The notes beneath the pieces are model-generated. The model saw only the letters and a program-made list of their open reading frames with translations, did not search any database and was not told the DNA's origin. Shown here piece after piece: positions 52,921 to 63,299 of a DNA stretch of 64,000 nucleotides. Position 1 is the stretch's first letter, and every line of letters begins with the position of its first letter. This DNA is from CAVPDG01 sp963702535 (lineage in GTDB: Bacteria; Chloroflexota; Anaerolineae; Anaerolineales; UBA4823). A program made the translations under genes and the position numbers. The stretch lies in the NCBI GenBank assembly GCA_963702535.1, contig CAVPDG010000024.1:62001-126000 (forward strand), read 5' to 3'.

Positions 52921-53025
52921 GGCTGCCAATATAACCCAGGCGCAAGGCGGTGTCAATGCCTGCGCTGTCCGCGGGAGCCCCAAAACCGGTAACATCCTTT
53001 TCGTGCACCCCTGTGTGCTAATGCT

Positions 53026-53054
53026 TTGACAGTTCGCGCTTTGCATGTTAAACT
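53026..53054 (+). promoter_or_regulatory. mtnA promoter
   Basis: TTGACA (53026-53031), 17-base spacer, TAAACT (53049-53054). Transcription should start near 53061, leaving a 47-base leader. Confidence 0.75.
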
Positions 53055-53072
53055 TCTGGCGCTTATCGGGGT

Positions 53073-53098
53073 GACGCTCTCCAAAGAGGGCGTCTTTT
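53073..53098 (+). terminator. Terminator-like hairpin in the mtnA leader
   Basis: GACGCTCTC (53073-53081) pairs with GAGGGCGTC (53086-53094) around CAAA, followed by TTTT, ending 10 bases before the ATG. Upstream genes point away, so it would act within the mtnA transcript (attenuator or translation control). ATCGG at 53066-53070 can pair with CCGAT at 53105-53109, over the start codon. Confidence 0.55.
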
Positions 53099-53107
53099 GG
53101 TGCGCCG

Positions 53108-54160
53108 ATGCGAACTGTCGAATGGGATGAAGGGCAATTCTGCCTGCAGTTGATCGACCAGCGGCGCCTGCCGGGAGAACTCTCGCTGCTGTCCTGCCGA
53201 ACGTACCAGCAGGTCAGCCAGGCGATCCGCGAGATGGCGGTGCGCGGCGCGCCGGCGATCGGCGTCGCTGGCGCTTTTGGATTGGCGCTGGCTGCCCGGC
53301 AGAGTGAAACGGACGACCCCGCCAGGCTGCGCCTTGAGCTGGAGCAGGCAGCCAGCCTGTTGCGCAAGGCGCGCCCGACGGCGGTGAACCTGGATTGGGG
53401 CTTGCGCGCCGTGATGCTGAGGGTGGATCAAGCCGCCGGTGATGCCGGTGAGATGCGCCGGGCGGCGCTGCAAGCAGCGCTTGCGCTGGCTGAGGCGGAC
53501 GTGCGCACCAACCGGCGCATGGCTGAGGTCGGAGCGGCGCTGATCGACGATGGAGACACCGTCATCCATCACTGCAACACCGGGGCGCTGGCTGCGGTGG
53601 ATTGGGGCACAGCCCTGGGCGTGATCCGCATGGCGCACGAGCAGGGCAAGCGCCTGCACGTGCTGGTGGATGAGACCCGCCCGCGCCTGCAGGGCGCCCG
53701 GCTGACCGCCTGGGAGCTCAGCCAGTATGGCATCCCGTACGACATCATCGCCGATGGCGCCGCCGCTTACTTCCTGCGTTGCGGCAAGGTGCAAAAGGTG
53801 CTCTTCGGAGCGGACCGCGTGGCAGCCAACGGCGATGTCGCGAATAAGATCGGCACGTACCCGCTGGCGCTGGCTGCCAGCGATAACGGCGTGCCGGTGT
53901 ACGCCGTCGTGCCGTTTTCGACGGTCGACCTGAGCCTGGCGCACGGGGACCTGATCCCCATCGAAGAGCGAGACCCGCAGGAGGTGCTCGGCATCCAGGT
54001 GGAGGGGCACGCGGTGACCCCAGCCGGGGCGAGCGCCCGCAACCCCGCCTTTGACGTGACGCCGCACCGCCTGCTAACCGCCATCGTCACCGAGCACGGC
54101 ATCGTCCAGCCGCCGTTCCTTGAGCACCTGGCGGAAATTGCACGGCATTTGGAGATTTGA
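53108..54160 (+). CDS. mtnA: S-methyl-5-thioribose-1-phosphate isomerase
   Basis: Converts methylthioribose-1-phosphate to methylthioribulose-1-phosphate in methionine salvage. 350 residues. Signature segments are REMAVRGAPAIGVAGAFGLA, the catalytic Cys156 in TVIHHCNTGALAAVDWGT, Asp236 in VLFGADRVAANGDVANKIGT, and NPAFDVTPHRLLTAIVTEHG near the end. Positions match the MtnA Cys/Asp pair. It uses the product of MtnP (gene at 37989). Frame intact. Followed after 44 bases by the PfkB kinase gene on the same strand. Confidence 0.94.
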   Translation: MRTVEWDEGQFCLQLIDQRRLPGELSLLSCRTYQQVSQAIREMAVRGAPAIGVAGAFGLALAARQSETDDPARLRLELEQAASLLRKARPTAVNLDWGLRAVMLRVDQAAGDAGEMRRAALQAALALAEADVRTNRRMAEVGAALIDDGDTVIHHCNTGALAAVDWGTALGVIRMAHEQGKRLHVLVDETRPRLQGARLTAWELSQYGIPYDIIADGAAAYFLRCGKVQKVLFGADRVAANGDVANKIGTYPLALAASDNGVPVYAVVPFSTVDLSLAHGDLIPIEERDPQEVLGIQVEGHAVTPAGASARNPAFDVTPHRLLTAIVTEHGIVQPPFLEHLAEIARHLEI

Positions 54161-54204
54161 AACCAGATGGAATTGCGCGCAGGATCCCAGAGAAAGGATC
54201 TGCC

Positions 54205-55164
54205 ATGAAGATCGTCTTAACCGGCTCGGTAGCCTTCGACTACCTGATGACCTTTCCAGGGTATTTCCGCGATCACATCATCGTGGAAAAGCTGGAGACC
54301 ATCAGCCTGTCTTTCCTGGTGGAGAGCATGGTGCGCCTGCGCGGCGGCACGGCGCCCAACATCGCCTACACCCTGGCGCTGCTGGGGCAGCAGCCCTGCC
54401 TGTTTGCCACGGTGGGCGAGGATTTTGCGGATTACCGCGCCTGGCTGGAGAACAACGGTGTGGATACCACCTACGCCCGGCTCATTCCCGGCGTCTACAC
54501 CGCCTCCTTCTTCGCCAACACCGATCTCTCCAACGCCCAGATCGCCAGCTTCTACCCCGGAGCGATGGCGTACGCCACGCAGCTCTCGCTGAAAGAGCTG
54601 GACCGGGCGCAAGCCAGCCTGGTGGTCATCTCGCCCAACGACCCGGGAGCCATGAAGCAGTACGTGCGCGAGTGCCAGGAGCTGGAGCAGGCGTACATCT
54701 ACGACCCCAGCCAGCAGATCGTGCGCCTGGAGGCGGATGACATCCGCCAGGGCGTGGAGGGCTGCCTGGCGCTGTTTGTCAACGATTATGAATACGCCCT
54801 GATCCGCAAGCTGACCGGGCTGACCGCGGCCGGCATCCTGAAAAAGGCGCGTTTCATGGTGGTGACGCGCGGCGAGAGCGGAGCGACCATTTACACCCCG
54901 GAGGGCGAGTTCAATATCCCGGTCGTCCCGCCGGAGAAAATCGCCGATCCCACCGGTGTGGGCGACGCCTTCCGCGGCGGATTCATTACCGCTTACCAGT
55001 GCGGTCTGGACTGGGTCACCTGCGGGCGGATGGGCGCCCTGGCAGCCACGTACTGCCTGGAAAACACCGGTCCGCAAGGGCACCACTATACCGCCGGTGA
55101 ATTCGTCGCCCGCTACCGGCGTTATTTTGAGGATGAGGGCAAATTAGATATCCTCATCCACTGA
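54205..55164 (+). CDS. PfkB-family carbohydrate/nucleoside kinase (adenosine kinase-like)
   Basis: A 319-residue cytoplasmic kinase. ATG 54205 with GAAAGGA upstream. N-terminal KIVLTGSVAFDYLMTFPGYF and RLRGGTAPNIAYTLALLGQQ carry the sugar-binding GG pair; VVTRGESGATIY and the catalytic DPTGVGDAFRGGFITAYQCG hold the anion hole and base (Asp254). Between MtnA and adenosylhomocysteinase, the most economical assignment is adenosine kinase, which removes adenosine released from S-adenosylhomocysteine. A ribokinase-like activity on other sugars cannot be excluded. Intact. Confidence 0.88.
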   Translation: MKIVLTGSVAFDYLMTFPGYFRDHIIVEKLETISLSFLVESMVRLRGGTAPNIAYTLALLGQQPCLFATVGEDFADYRAWLENNGVDTTYARLIPGVYTASFFANTDLSNAQIASFYPGAMAYATQLSLKELDRAQASLVVISPNDPGAMKQYVRECQELEQAYIYDPSQQIVRLEADDIRQGVEGCLALFVNDYEYALIRKLTGLTAAGILKKARFMVVTRGESGATIYTPEGEFNIPVVPPEKIADPTGVGDAFRGGFITAYQCGLDWVTCGRMGALAATYCLENTGPQGHHYTAGEFVARYRRYFEDEGKLDILIH

Positions 55165-55171
55165 AAGATGA

Positions 55172-55210
55172 TTCCGAAAACCGGCGTGCTGGGCTGCACG
55201 CCCGTTTTCG
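55172..55210. terminator. CCGAAAA-type hairpin before ahcY
   Basis: CGAAAAC...GGCGTGC pairs with GCACGCC...GTTTTCG with one interior mismatch around TGGGCT. It follows the kinase gene, so it may lower read-through into ahcY. Confidence 0.65.
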
Positions 55211-55250
55211 ATCAAACTGTAGAATGAATTTCGCACCCATGGAGTGAAGC

Positions 55251-56511
55251 ATGAAAAGTTACGATGTAAAAGATATCAACCTGGCGGAAGGTGGGCGCAG
55301 GAAGATCGAATGGGCAGAGAGAGAGATGCCCGTTCTGCGCCTGATCCGCGAGCGCTTCGAAAAAGAGCGCCCGCTGAAGGACTTGCGCCTTTCTGCCTGC
55401 CTGCATGTGACCACAGAGACCGCAAATCTGATGAAAACCCTGCACGCTGGCGGGGCGGAGGTCGTCCTGACCGCCTCCAACCCCCTCTCGACGCAGGATG
55501 ATGTGGCGGCATCGCTGGTGACCCACCTGGAGATGCCCGTTTACGCCATCAAGGGCGAGGATAACGTCACCTACTACAAGCACATCAACGCTGCCCTCGA
55601 CCACAAGCCGCACATGACCATGGATGACGGCGCCGACCTGGTGAGCACGATCCACAAAGACCGCCGCGAGCTGATGGCAGACATGATCGGCGGCACCGAG
55701 GAGACCACCACCGGCGTGATCCGCCTGCGCGCCATGGCAGCCGACGGGGCGCTCAACTTCCCGGTGATCGCGGTGAACGATGCGCAGACGAAGCATCTCT
55801 TCGATAATCGCTATGGCACCGGGCAGTCGACCATCGACGGCATCGTGCGCGCTACCAACATCCTGCTGGCAGGCAAGAACTTCGTCGTCGCCGGCTACGG
55901 CTGGTGCGGGCGCGGCCTGGCGATGCGCGCCCGCGGCATGGGCGCCAGCGTGATCGTCACGGAGGTCGATCCGCTGCCGGCGCTGGAGGCTGTGATGGAC
56001 GGTTTCCGCGTCATGCCCATGCAGGAAGCCGCCGCCGTGGGCGATATCTTTGTGACCGTCACCGGAGACCTGAACGTGATCGACCGCTCGCATTTCGCGG
56101 CGATGAAGGATGGAGCGATCGTCGCCAATTCGGGGCACTTCAACGTTGAGATCAACATCCCGGCGCTGGAGGAGATGGCGAGTGAGAAGCGGCTGGTGCG
56201 TCCCTTTGTGGAGCAATACGAGCTGCAACGACGGGCGGCGCATCCACCTGCTGGGTGAAGGGCGCCTGATCAACCTGGCATCAGCCGAGGGTCACCCGGC
56301 GAGCGTGATGGATATGTCCTTCGCCAACCAGGCGCTGGCGATTGAGTACATGGTCAAGCACGCCAGCGAGCTGAGCAAGAAGGTGTATTCGGTGCCGGAG
56401 GCGATTGATAAGGAAATCGCCCGCTTGAAGCTGCGGGCGATGGGTGTGAAGATCGATGTGCTCACGGATGAGCAGGTCAAGTACCTGAACTCCTGGGAAG
56501 AAGGCACTTAA
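55251..56511 (+). CDS. ahcY: Adenosylhomocysteinase, one frame break
   Basis: Hydrolyses S-adenosylhomocysteine to adenosine and homocysteine. About 420 residues. Segments include KDLRLSACLHVTTETANLMK, GAEVVLTASNPLSTQDDVAA, ETTTGVIRLRAM, VIAVNDAQTKHLFDNRYGTG, NAD-binding FVVAGYGWCGRGLAMRARGM and GHFNVEINIPALEEMA. A shift near 56225 leads to DGRRIHLLGEGRLINLASAE, GHPASVMDMSFANQALA and the C-terminal helix ending WEEGT. TGGAGTG precedes the ATG. It is the short form of the family (no 40-residue insert), common in Chloroflexota. Grouped with MtnA and the kinase. Confidence 0.94.
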
Positions 56512-56512
56512 T

Positions 56513-56549
56513 AAAAAGTGGGGGTTGCCATGCGCAGCCCCCACTTTTT
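56513..56549. terminator. Terminator between ahcY and the NBR1-Ig lipoprotein
   Basis: AAAAAGTGGGGGTTGC (from 56513) pairs with GCAGCCCCCACTTTTT (to 56549) around CATGC. Symmetric A/T ends make it bidirectional between convergent genes. Confidence 0.85.
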
Positions 56550-56554
56550 ACATA

Positions 56555-57085
56555 TTACTCCGTCTGCACCACAATTTCAACGAAGATCGGATCTCCAAAG
56601 GGCACATCCTGGGGAGAGTACGCCTGCCAGGCGCTGCGGTAGGCGCCCGGCTCGCTGGGGGCGGTGAAGGTGAGACGGATTGCGGGCTGCGTCCCGCTGC
56701 GCGCCGGGTAGAGCGCCTGCACCAGCGGGGCGCCGAGGTCATCCCCGGCGATGAATTTCAGCCGGTAGCGGCTGTCCCAATTGCAGGTGCCGCTGTTCTC
56801 AACCTGCCACTGCTTGTCAACCAGGCTGCCCGGCAAGACCGGCGTGCCATCGGGTACGGACAGGTCGGTTACGAAGCGCAGGTTGTCCGTGCATTGCGGT
56901 GTGGGCGTCGCCTGGATCTCGACAGCAGCGGCTGGGGAGGTAGCCGTTGCGCTGGGAGCGGCAGGCAGCACGTTGGTTTGTGCGGACGCAGCGGTGGGGG
57001 GCATGTACATCACGGGCTTCGCCTGGCAACCGGCAAGCACAAGTGAAAGCAGGCTAAGGGCAGCGACCAGACGGTATAGCAGCAT
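56555..57085 (-). CDS. Lipoprotein with NBR1 Ig-like domain
   Basis: A 176-residue exported protein. MLLYRLVAALSLLSLVLAGC is a lipoprotein signal (Cys20). An Ala/Thr-rich linker ends at TPTPQCTDNL. The domain (about 65-175) reads DLSVPDGTPVLPGSLVDKQW, QVENSGTCNWDSRYRLKF and EPGAYRSAWQAYSPQDVPFG, the NBR1-like Ig fold with its conserved W, NSGTCxW and W residues. In bacteria this fold is found on surface and secreted proteins, often in Chloroflexota, probably binding other surface polymers. Intact. Confidence 0.87.
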   Translation of the reverse strand: MLLYRLVAALSLLSLVLAGCQAKPVMYMPPTAASAQTNVLPAAPSATATSPAAAVEIQATPTPQCTDNLRFVTDLSVPDGTPVLPGSLVDKQWQVENSGTCNWDSRYRLKFIAGDDLGAPLVQALYPARSGTQPAIRLTFTAPSEPGAYRSAWQAYSPQDVPFGDPIFVEIVVQTE

Positions 57086-57106
57086 GGGTAAAAGCCTGTC
57101 AAATCA

Positions 57107-57133
57107 GTCGGGTTGGGCGTAGCCCAACCCGAC
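57107..57133. repeat. Perfect 12-bp inverted repeat with triloop
   Basis: GTCGGGTTGGGC (57107-57118), loop GTA, GCCCAACCCGAC (57122-57133). It is 3' of recA on the minus strand, but without a T-run there; on the plus strand TTGTTTA follows. Confidence 0.75.
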
Positions 57134-57144
57134 TTGTTTAGGAT

Positions 57145-58231
<1,087 letters not shown>

Positions 58232-58292
58232 CTATATTCTCCTTCTATGAATGAAAACTATCTCGATTTACCGGGATTTACCGTGAGGTTGT

Positions 58293-58345
58293 CCGGATTT
58301 GGGAGTGTGAAGGCGGCTCTGCCGCCTTCACACTCCCAAATCCGG
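58293..58345. repeat. Perfect 25-bp inverted repeat with triloop
   Basis: Bases 58293-58317 are fully complementary to 58321-58345 around TCT. It lies 5' of recA and 3' of the M23 peptidase gene (both minus strand), about 60 bases upstream of the recA start. Confidence 0.85.
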
Positions 58346-58442
58346 GTAATTCCACAGCGATTACCACTGAACCAATTTCTCTTAGTTTAGCACAAATGTT
58401 CTCGGTGTCAAGGTTCGCGCCAGGCAAAAAAATATGGCGCTA

Positions 58443-59592
58443 TCAAGGGGTGGGCGAGAGCGTTGCCTGGGGAGGGGTAAAGTCTGAGGTGGGCGTCGGC
58501 GGGAGGTTTGTGGTGAAGCCCTTCCTGCCCTGGAACTTGAAATAGCTCACCCGACCTGGCTCGATGGCGATGTCATAATTATACAACGTCCCGCCAAAGG
58601 GCATCAGGATAGTGTAAGCGCCTGCAGGCAGGTCGCCGATGACCAGGTTCTCCCGGTAGTAGGGGTCTTTATTGATCGCCCCTTCGCCGTAGGTGTTGAC
58701 GATCCAGTTTTGCCCGGTGTCCTTGGAGCGGATCGTCACGGGCGTGCTCACCAGGTCGGCGCCGGCGGTGCCCATCACGCGCCCGGCTAAGATGCCCCAA
58801 CCCTGGGGCGGCGCCAGCCAGAGCTCGGGGTTGCGGCTGCCGGAGAAGGTGTTGCGCCCGATGCGGATTTCAAAATGCAGGTGCGCGCCGGTGACCTTGC
58901 CCGTCTCGCCGCTCAGCCCCAACACATCGCCCGCCTGCACCTGCTGGCCGCGCGCTACGTCCACCCGGGAGAGATGCCCGTAGACGGTGAAGAGGTTCTC
59001 CTCCTGGTAGCCAAAATCATGCTTGATGGCGACCGCCAGCCCGTAAGGATCGGTGAGGTCCTCGCTGCCCTTGAACAAGCCCCAGCCCGCCCAGATCACC
59101 CTGCCGGAGCCAGCCGCCAGCACCGGTGTGCCGGTGGGGGCAGGGATATCGATGCCGGTGTGCACCACCTCCGGCAGGAAGACGCCGCCGTAGCGGTAAT
59201 CGGCAAGGGGCCAGTTGACCTCGTCGGCGGCGATGGGACGGGCAAAGTAGAAGTGATCCTGGGGCGTTGGCGCCCACGGGGTGGGGTAGAGCGGCGGTCT
59301 CCAGGCGGATACGGGGGCGGGTCGCTGGCGTGGGGAACACGAACTGCAGCGGGTCTTCGACCGGCGTGGGGATCTGCAGGTACGCCTGGCTGGTCTCGGA
59401 GGTGGCCGCCTGCTCAACCGCCAGCACCTCGGTAGGCGTGGGGGGCGCCGGGCTGGCAGACTCGAGGGCTGCGGTCTCCACCCATGCCTGGGTTTCCACG
59501 GGCTGCGTGTTGGGCGCAGGCGCAGGGGTGCGGCAGGAGCTCAGCGCCAGGCAGCAGAACAGGGTCAGCATGCCGCGCCTGAGCAAACCCAT
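58443..59592 (-). CDS. Lipoprotein M23 (LytM) metallopeptidase, one frame break
   Basis: About 382 residues. ATG 59592 behind AGGAG gives MGLLRRGMLTLFCCLALSSC, a lipoprotein signal. A low-complexity linker runs to RPRIRLET; a shift near 59290 then leads to PQDHFYFARPIAADEVNWPL. The LytM core has HTGIDIPAPTGTPVLAAGSG (zinc His and Asp), VAIKHDFG, VYGHLSRVDV, and GAHLHFEIRIG (HxH). A C-terminal beta domain of about 130 residues follows, ending with TPPQATLSPTP. It is a peptidoglycan hydrolase or a degenerate regulator of amidases; ligand residues look intact. Confidence 0.9.
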
Positions 59593-59618
59593 CCTATCGC
59601 TCCTGCCTGGAATGCGCT

Positions 59619-61721
59619 TCATGGCGTGCGCGTGGGTGCAGGCGAGCCGAGTGGGGTAGGGGTGGCGGCAGGCGTACGCGTGGGTCGCGGTGTGCGGGTG
59701 GGGGTGGGGGTGCGCGTCGGCCAGCGGGTTTTGGTGGGGGTCTGGGTGGGCGCCATTGCCGGAGTGGCAGTCACCAGCGCATCCGCCGGGTAGAGCTGGC
59801 TCATGGCGGATTGCCAATCCAGCCCATCGGAGGAGATCAGCTCATTGTAGCGCGACGCTGCCATAGCGGAGCGCCAGGTGATCAGGGCGGGCAAACGCTC
59901 CCAGCCGTAATCGGCTGCCAGGGCGGTCAGGTCGAGCCAGTAACCCGCCGGCAGCGAGGGGGCGGTTGCGCCGCCCTGCTCGTAATAGCGAGGGTCGCCG
60001 CTGTAGCGGGCGTTGAAGTTCCACGGCATCTGGCTCAGCGGTCTGCCCTGGGCGCCGTCCTGGTAGCGCGTGCGCACGAAAACGCGCCAGTACACCTCGC
60101 CGGCAAAATCCTCGCGCAGCACCACCATCCAGCCAGCGTTCATCGGTCCGGGGTTGAGTGAGAAGGCGCGTCCGGTGTACAGCCAGTCTTCGAGCATGCC
60201 CGGGAAGAGCGGCGTGGTGAGGGGAACGTAGGCATTTTCCAGCGTCGAGAGGATATCCCAGCCGATGCGGGTAGCCAGGGCGGAGCGCAGCCCGTTGAAC
60301 GACTCGTCCACCAGGTCATGCAGGTAGGGGTACGGGGCGTCCAACTCCGGCAGCTCCACCACGCGCTGGCGGGAGGCGGGCATATCGGCGGCAGGCGTGA
60401 GCGCCGTTTGCCAGGGCGGGAGGGCAGTGACCTGCGCCGCCTGCTGCATGCTCAGCGGCAGCGGATCCGGCAGGCTGGCAGGTCCCCAGCTCAGACCCTG
60501 CAGCGCGCCTGCCAGGGGGATGGGCGGCAGGGCAAGACCAGGAGAGCTCACCGGGTATCCGGTCAGGTATTGCTGGTTTGGGCTTACCAGCGCGCTGAAG
60601 AGAACCTCTCCGCTCGGGCTCCACACGGACCAGGCGCCACTGCCCACCGGGCGGGCAGCAGCAGGCGCCGCAACGATGTCCGTGATGTACAGGCTCTGGA
60701 AGCCGTCCGAGGCGGAAGCCCAGGCAAGCTGCCTGCCATCCGGCGACCAGGCGGGATGCAGGTCGCTTGCGCGCGGCAGGCGGCTGACGTTTTGGAAGCG
60801 CCCGTCCACTTGATCCAGGTCAGCCAGCCATACTTCCTCGTCGCCGCTGCGGTTGGAGATAAAGGCGATCTGCCGCCCGTTGGGAGACCAGGCGGGGCTG
60901 GTATCGGCTGCCGGGTGATCCGTCAGGCGGATGACCTGCGGCTCGCTCCCGTCCACCGCGGATACCGCGCGGATGAACAGGTCGAGGTTATCGATGCTCC
61001 CCGGGGCAGCCGGCGTGGGGGTGCCATCCTGGGCAGGGGAACTCTCCGTTTCAGCCGGCGGGGCGTAGCTCTCGTAAACCAGCCACTGCCCGTCTGGCGA
61101 CCAGGAAGGTGAAGCGTCGTACTCGGGCGTGTCGGTCACCTGGCTGATCTCGCCCGAGGCGAGGTCGAGGATGTAGAGGTCCCAATGCCCGCCGCGGTTC
61201 GAGGCGAATGCCAGGCGGGAGCCATCCGGGCTGGCGGCGGGAGTGATATCGTCCCAGGCGCCGTGCGCCAGGCGGGTGAAGGGCAGGTGCTGCGGGTGGT
61301 AGGCGAACAGGTGGGCATAGCCGCCTTCGCTCATGGAGAAGAAAATCACACCATTCTCCACGGTCAGCCCATCGAATATGGATACGCCCGCTGCGGAGAC
61401 GAGGGTCTGAGTTGGGGTGGTGGTTGCGGTGATGGTCTGGGTAGGCGCCGGGCGGGAAGGGGTGGCGCTGGCTTGCGGTACCTGGGTCCAGCCAGCCGGG
61501 GGTGTGCCGGTCCAGGGCATGCTGGCGCCGTGCAGGGCGGTGGAGCTGGACCTGACCTGCGCTTGCGCTTGCGGCGGGTCGCCTGTGAAACGCCCGTTGA
61601 GCACCAGGAAAGCCAGACCGGCGGCGATGAATACCAAAACCCACAAGCGGAAGCGGCGCTGGCTGGCTCTGCGCTTGATTTCCATATCTCTAAAGGGGTA
61701 GGGGCTGAAATCGGCAGGCAT
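59619..61721 (-). CDS. Membrane-anchored TolB-like (PD40) beta-propeller protein
   Basis: A 700-residue exported protein with an N-terminal anchor (RLWVLVFIAAGLAFLVLNG). After a Thr/Pro linker, PD40 propeller blades repeat: SPDGSRLAFASNRGGHWDLY, SWSPDGQWLVYES, AWSPNGRQIAFISNRSGDEE and AWSPDGRQLAWASASDGFQS. The later part (about 430-640) is different, with GLRSALATRIGWDILSTLEN and AGWMVVLREDFAGEVYWRVF, and the C-terminus is a long TPTRTPRPTRT-type tail. Probably a surface scaffold or sensor; no enzyme motif. Intact. It ends 27 bases before the M23 start, suggesting an operon. Confidence 0.85.
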   Translation of the reverse strand: MPADFSPYPFRDMEIKRRASQRRFRLWVLVFIAAGLAFLVLNGRFTGDPPQAQAQVRSSSTALHGASMPWTGTPPAGWTQVPQASATPSRPAPTQTITATTTPTQTLVSAAGVSIFDGLTVENGVIFFSMSEGGYAHLFAYHPQHLPFTRLAHGAWDDITPAASPDGSRLAFASNRGGHWDLYILDLASGEISQVTDTPEYDASPSWSPDGQWLVYESYAPPAETESSPAQDGTPTPAAPGSIDNLDLFIRAVSAVDGSEPQVIRLTDHPAADTSPAWSPNGRQIAFISNRSGDEEVWLADLDQVDGRFQNVSRLPRASDLHPAWSPDGRQLAWASASDGFQSLYITDIVAAPAAARPVGSGAWSVWSPSGEVLFSALVSPNQQYLTGYPVSSPGLALPPIPLAGALQGLSWGPASLPDPLPLSMQQAAQVTALPPWQTALTPAADMPASRQRVVELPELDAPYPYLHDLVDESFNGLRSALATRIGWDILSTLENAYVPLTTPLFPGMLEDWLYTGRAFSLNPGPMNAGWMVVLREDFAGEVYWRVFVRTRYQDGAQGRPLSQMPWNFNARYSGDPRYYEQGGATAPSLPAGYWLDLTALAADYGWERLPALITWRSAMAASRYNELISSDGLDWQSAMSQLYPADALVTATPAMAPTQTPTKTRWPTRTPTPTRTPRPTRTPAATPTPLGSPAPTRTP

Positions 61722-61851
61722 GGCAGTCTATCTCATGGCGGGATCGCCCGAGGGCATTGTAGCATGAGCGCAAGGGAGCGTCAATTACAGGCGTGTTTGC
61801 CTGCGCCTTCAATGTTGTAAGGTTGCGTGCAAGATTTGAGCCTGGCTCGGG

Positions 61852-62256
61852 TCAGGCGGAGGCGGTGGGGATGTGAAAAACCGCCTGCGCCGTGTCGACC
61901 ACCTGGCGGCGGCTGGGATCGGTGAAGCTCGCCGGGTCGTCTGCTTCGCCCTGCCGCGCCGGCACGTAGAAGACCGAGACGGAGATGGTGTATTCGCCGT
62001 CGTCAACCGCGCCGCGCAGGTGCATGGTCAGCTCCATTTTGGTGATCATGGTCTCGACAATGCTGGCGGTGGCGACGACCTGCCCGGAGGGGTTGTGGAT
62101 GGTGATATCGGCGTTGGGTCGTTTCTGGAAAGGCGTCACTTCCAGGTAGATGCCCACGCGGCGGTTATCCTGCCAGGGAGCGGCGCGCAGGTCTTTGACG
62201 CGCACCTCGTCCGGGGGCAGGGGGATGGCGGTGGGGTCTTGGAAGAAAATATCCAA
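61852..62256 (-). CDS. Hypothetical beta-rich protein
   Basis: A 134-residue soluble protein. It opens MDIFFQDPTAIPLPPDEVRV, then repeats beta-strands: VGIYLEVTPFQKRPNADITI, HNPSGQVVATASIV, MELTMHLRGAVDDGEYTISV. The strand pattern suggests an Ig- or C2-like sandwich. No signal peptide. I know of no named family; function unknown. Upstream on the same strand is DegV, from which it is separated by a perfect hairpin; downstream, 130 bases lead to the propeller gene. Intact. Confidence 0.75.
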   Translation of the reverse strand: MDIFFQDPTAIPLPPDEVRVKDLRAAPWQDNRRVGIYLEVTPFQKRPNADITIHNPSGQVVATASIVETMITKMELTMHLRGAVDDGEYTISVSVFYVPARQGEADDPASFTDPSRRQVVDTAQAVFHIPTASA

Positions 62257-62279
62257 CTGTGTCCCTTTTAGACGCCATG

Positions 62280-62318
62280 CGAAAATGGGGTAGAAGCCCG
62301 GCTTCTACCCCATTTTCG
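62280..62318. repeat. Perfect 18-bp hairpin with triloop (CGAAAA-type)
   Basis: Bases 62280-62297 are fully complementary to 62301-62318 around CCG, with CGAAAAT and ATTTTCG at the ends. It lies between degV and the downstream hypothetical gene and can serve as terminator of degV on the minus strand. Confidence 0.85.
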
Positions 62319-62327
62319 GGATCATGC

Positions 62328-63176
62328 TCACATGCCTGCCATATACGCCAGCCCGACGGTGCCGGGTCCGGCGTGCGTGCCGATCACCGGACTTACACTG
62401 GCCAGGATGCTCTCGACCGGTTTCAACTGCTCCGTTGCCAGAACCAGGATCTCTTTGGCTTCGGCTTCGGCGTTGGCGTGCAGGGTCGCCAAACGCACCG
62501 GCTGGCGACCGGCGCAGCGCTCAACGACCAGCTCCACCAGGCGCTGAAGGGATTTCTTGCGCGTGCGCACCTTCTCGATGCCCTCCACCCGCCCGCCGGT
62601 GACTTCCAGGATGGGCTTGATGTTGAGGGCGGTTGCCAGGAAGCGGCTGCCGCCGCCGATGCGCCCGCCGCGGTGCAGGAATTCCAGGGTGTCCACGGCA
62701 AAGACCACGCCCACGTGCTGGCGCGCTTCCTCCGCCAGGGCTTTGCACTCCGCCAGGCTGGCGCCGCCCTGGGCGAGGCGCGCGACGGCCAGCACCTCGA
62801 AGCCCAACGCCATGGCGGTGGTATTGGAATCGACGATCTCAATCGTCGCATCCGGATTGGCGGCTTTGGCGTGGATGGCTGAATTGATGGTGCCCGAAAG
62901 GGAGTTGGAGAGCAACAGAGCCAGGATGTCGTAGCCCTGCTCTTTCAAGTCTCCGAAGATCTTGGTGAAGTCCGGGATCGTCACCTGCGAGGTGGATGGC
63001 ATCACCGTGGCTTTCGACAGCCGGGTGTAGAATTCGTCGGGTTGGATATCCACGCCGTCTTTGAATGATTGGTTGCCCCAGATCAGCACCTGAGGCGCAA
63101 TCGTCAGATTATATTCCTTCACCAGGTCGGCGGGAATATAAGCCGTGCTGTCGGTCACGATGGCTACTTTTGCCAT
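62328..63176 (-). CDS. DegV family fatty-acid-binding protein
   Basis: A 282-residue cytoplasmic protein. AKVAIVTDSTAYIPADLVKE and the loop STSQVTIPDFTKIFGDLKEQ are typical; LLLSNSLSGTINSAIHA contains the SxLSGT motif that binds the fatty-acid carboxylate. Then FLHRGGRIGGGSRFLATALN, IKPILEVTGGRVEGIEKVRT, and PVIGTHAGPGTVGLAYMAGM, which holds the conserved HxGPG. DegV (FakB-type) proteins carry fatty acids for phosphorylation by FakA; no fakA lies in the window. ATG 63176 with AGGAGG upstream. Intact. Confidence 0.93.
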   Translation of the reverse strand: MAKVAIVTDSTAYIPADLVKEYNLTIAPQVLIWGNQSFKDGVDIQPDEFYTRLSKATVMPSTSQVTIPDFTKIFGDLKEQGYDILALLLSNSLSGTINSAIHAKAANPDATIEIVDSNTTAMALGFEVLAVARLAQGGASLAECKALAEEARQHVGVVFAVDTLEFLHRGGRIGGGSRFLATALNIKPILEVTGGRVEGIEKVRTRKKSLQRLVELVVERCAGRQPVRLATLHANAEAEAKEILVLATEQLKPVESILASVSPVIGTHAGPGTVGLAYMAGM

Positions 63177-63299
63177 AACTCCTCCTTTGGGAAATGAGAG
63201 CGATCCTGAAAAATGGGTCTTTCAATATTCCGAGCCGTGTCAATTCTGTAGCTTAATAACCCCGCCGGGTGGAGTTAGTTACGTTGGCGCGTTTGCACC

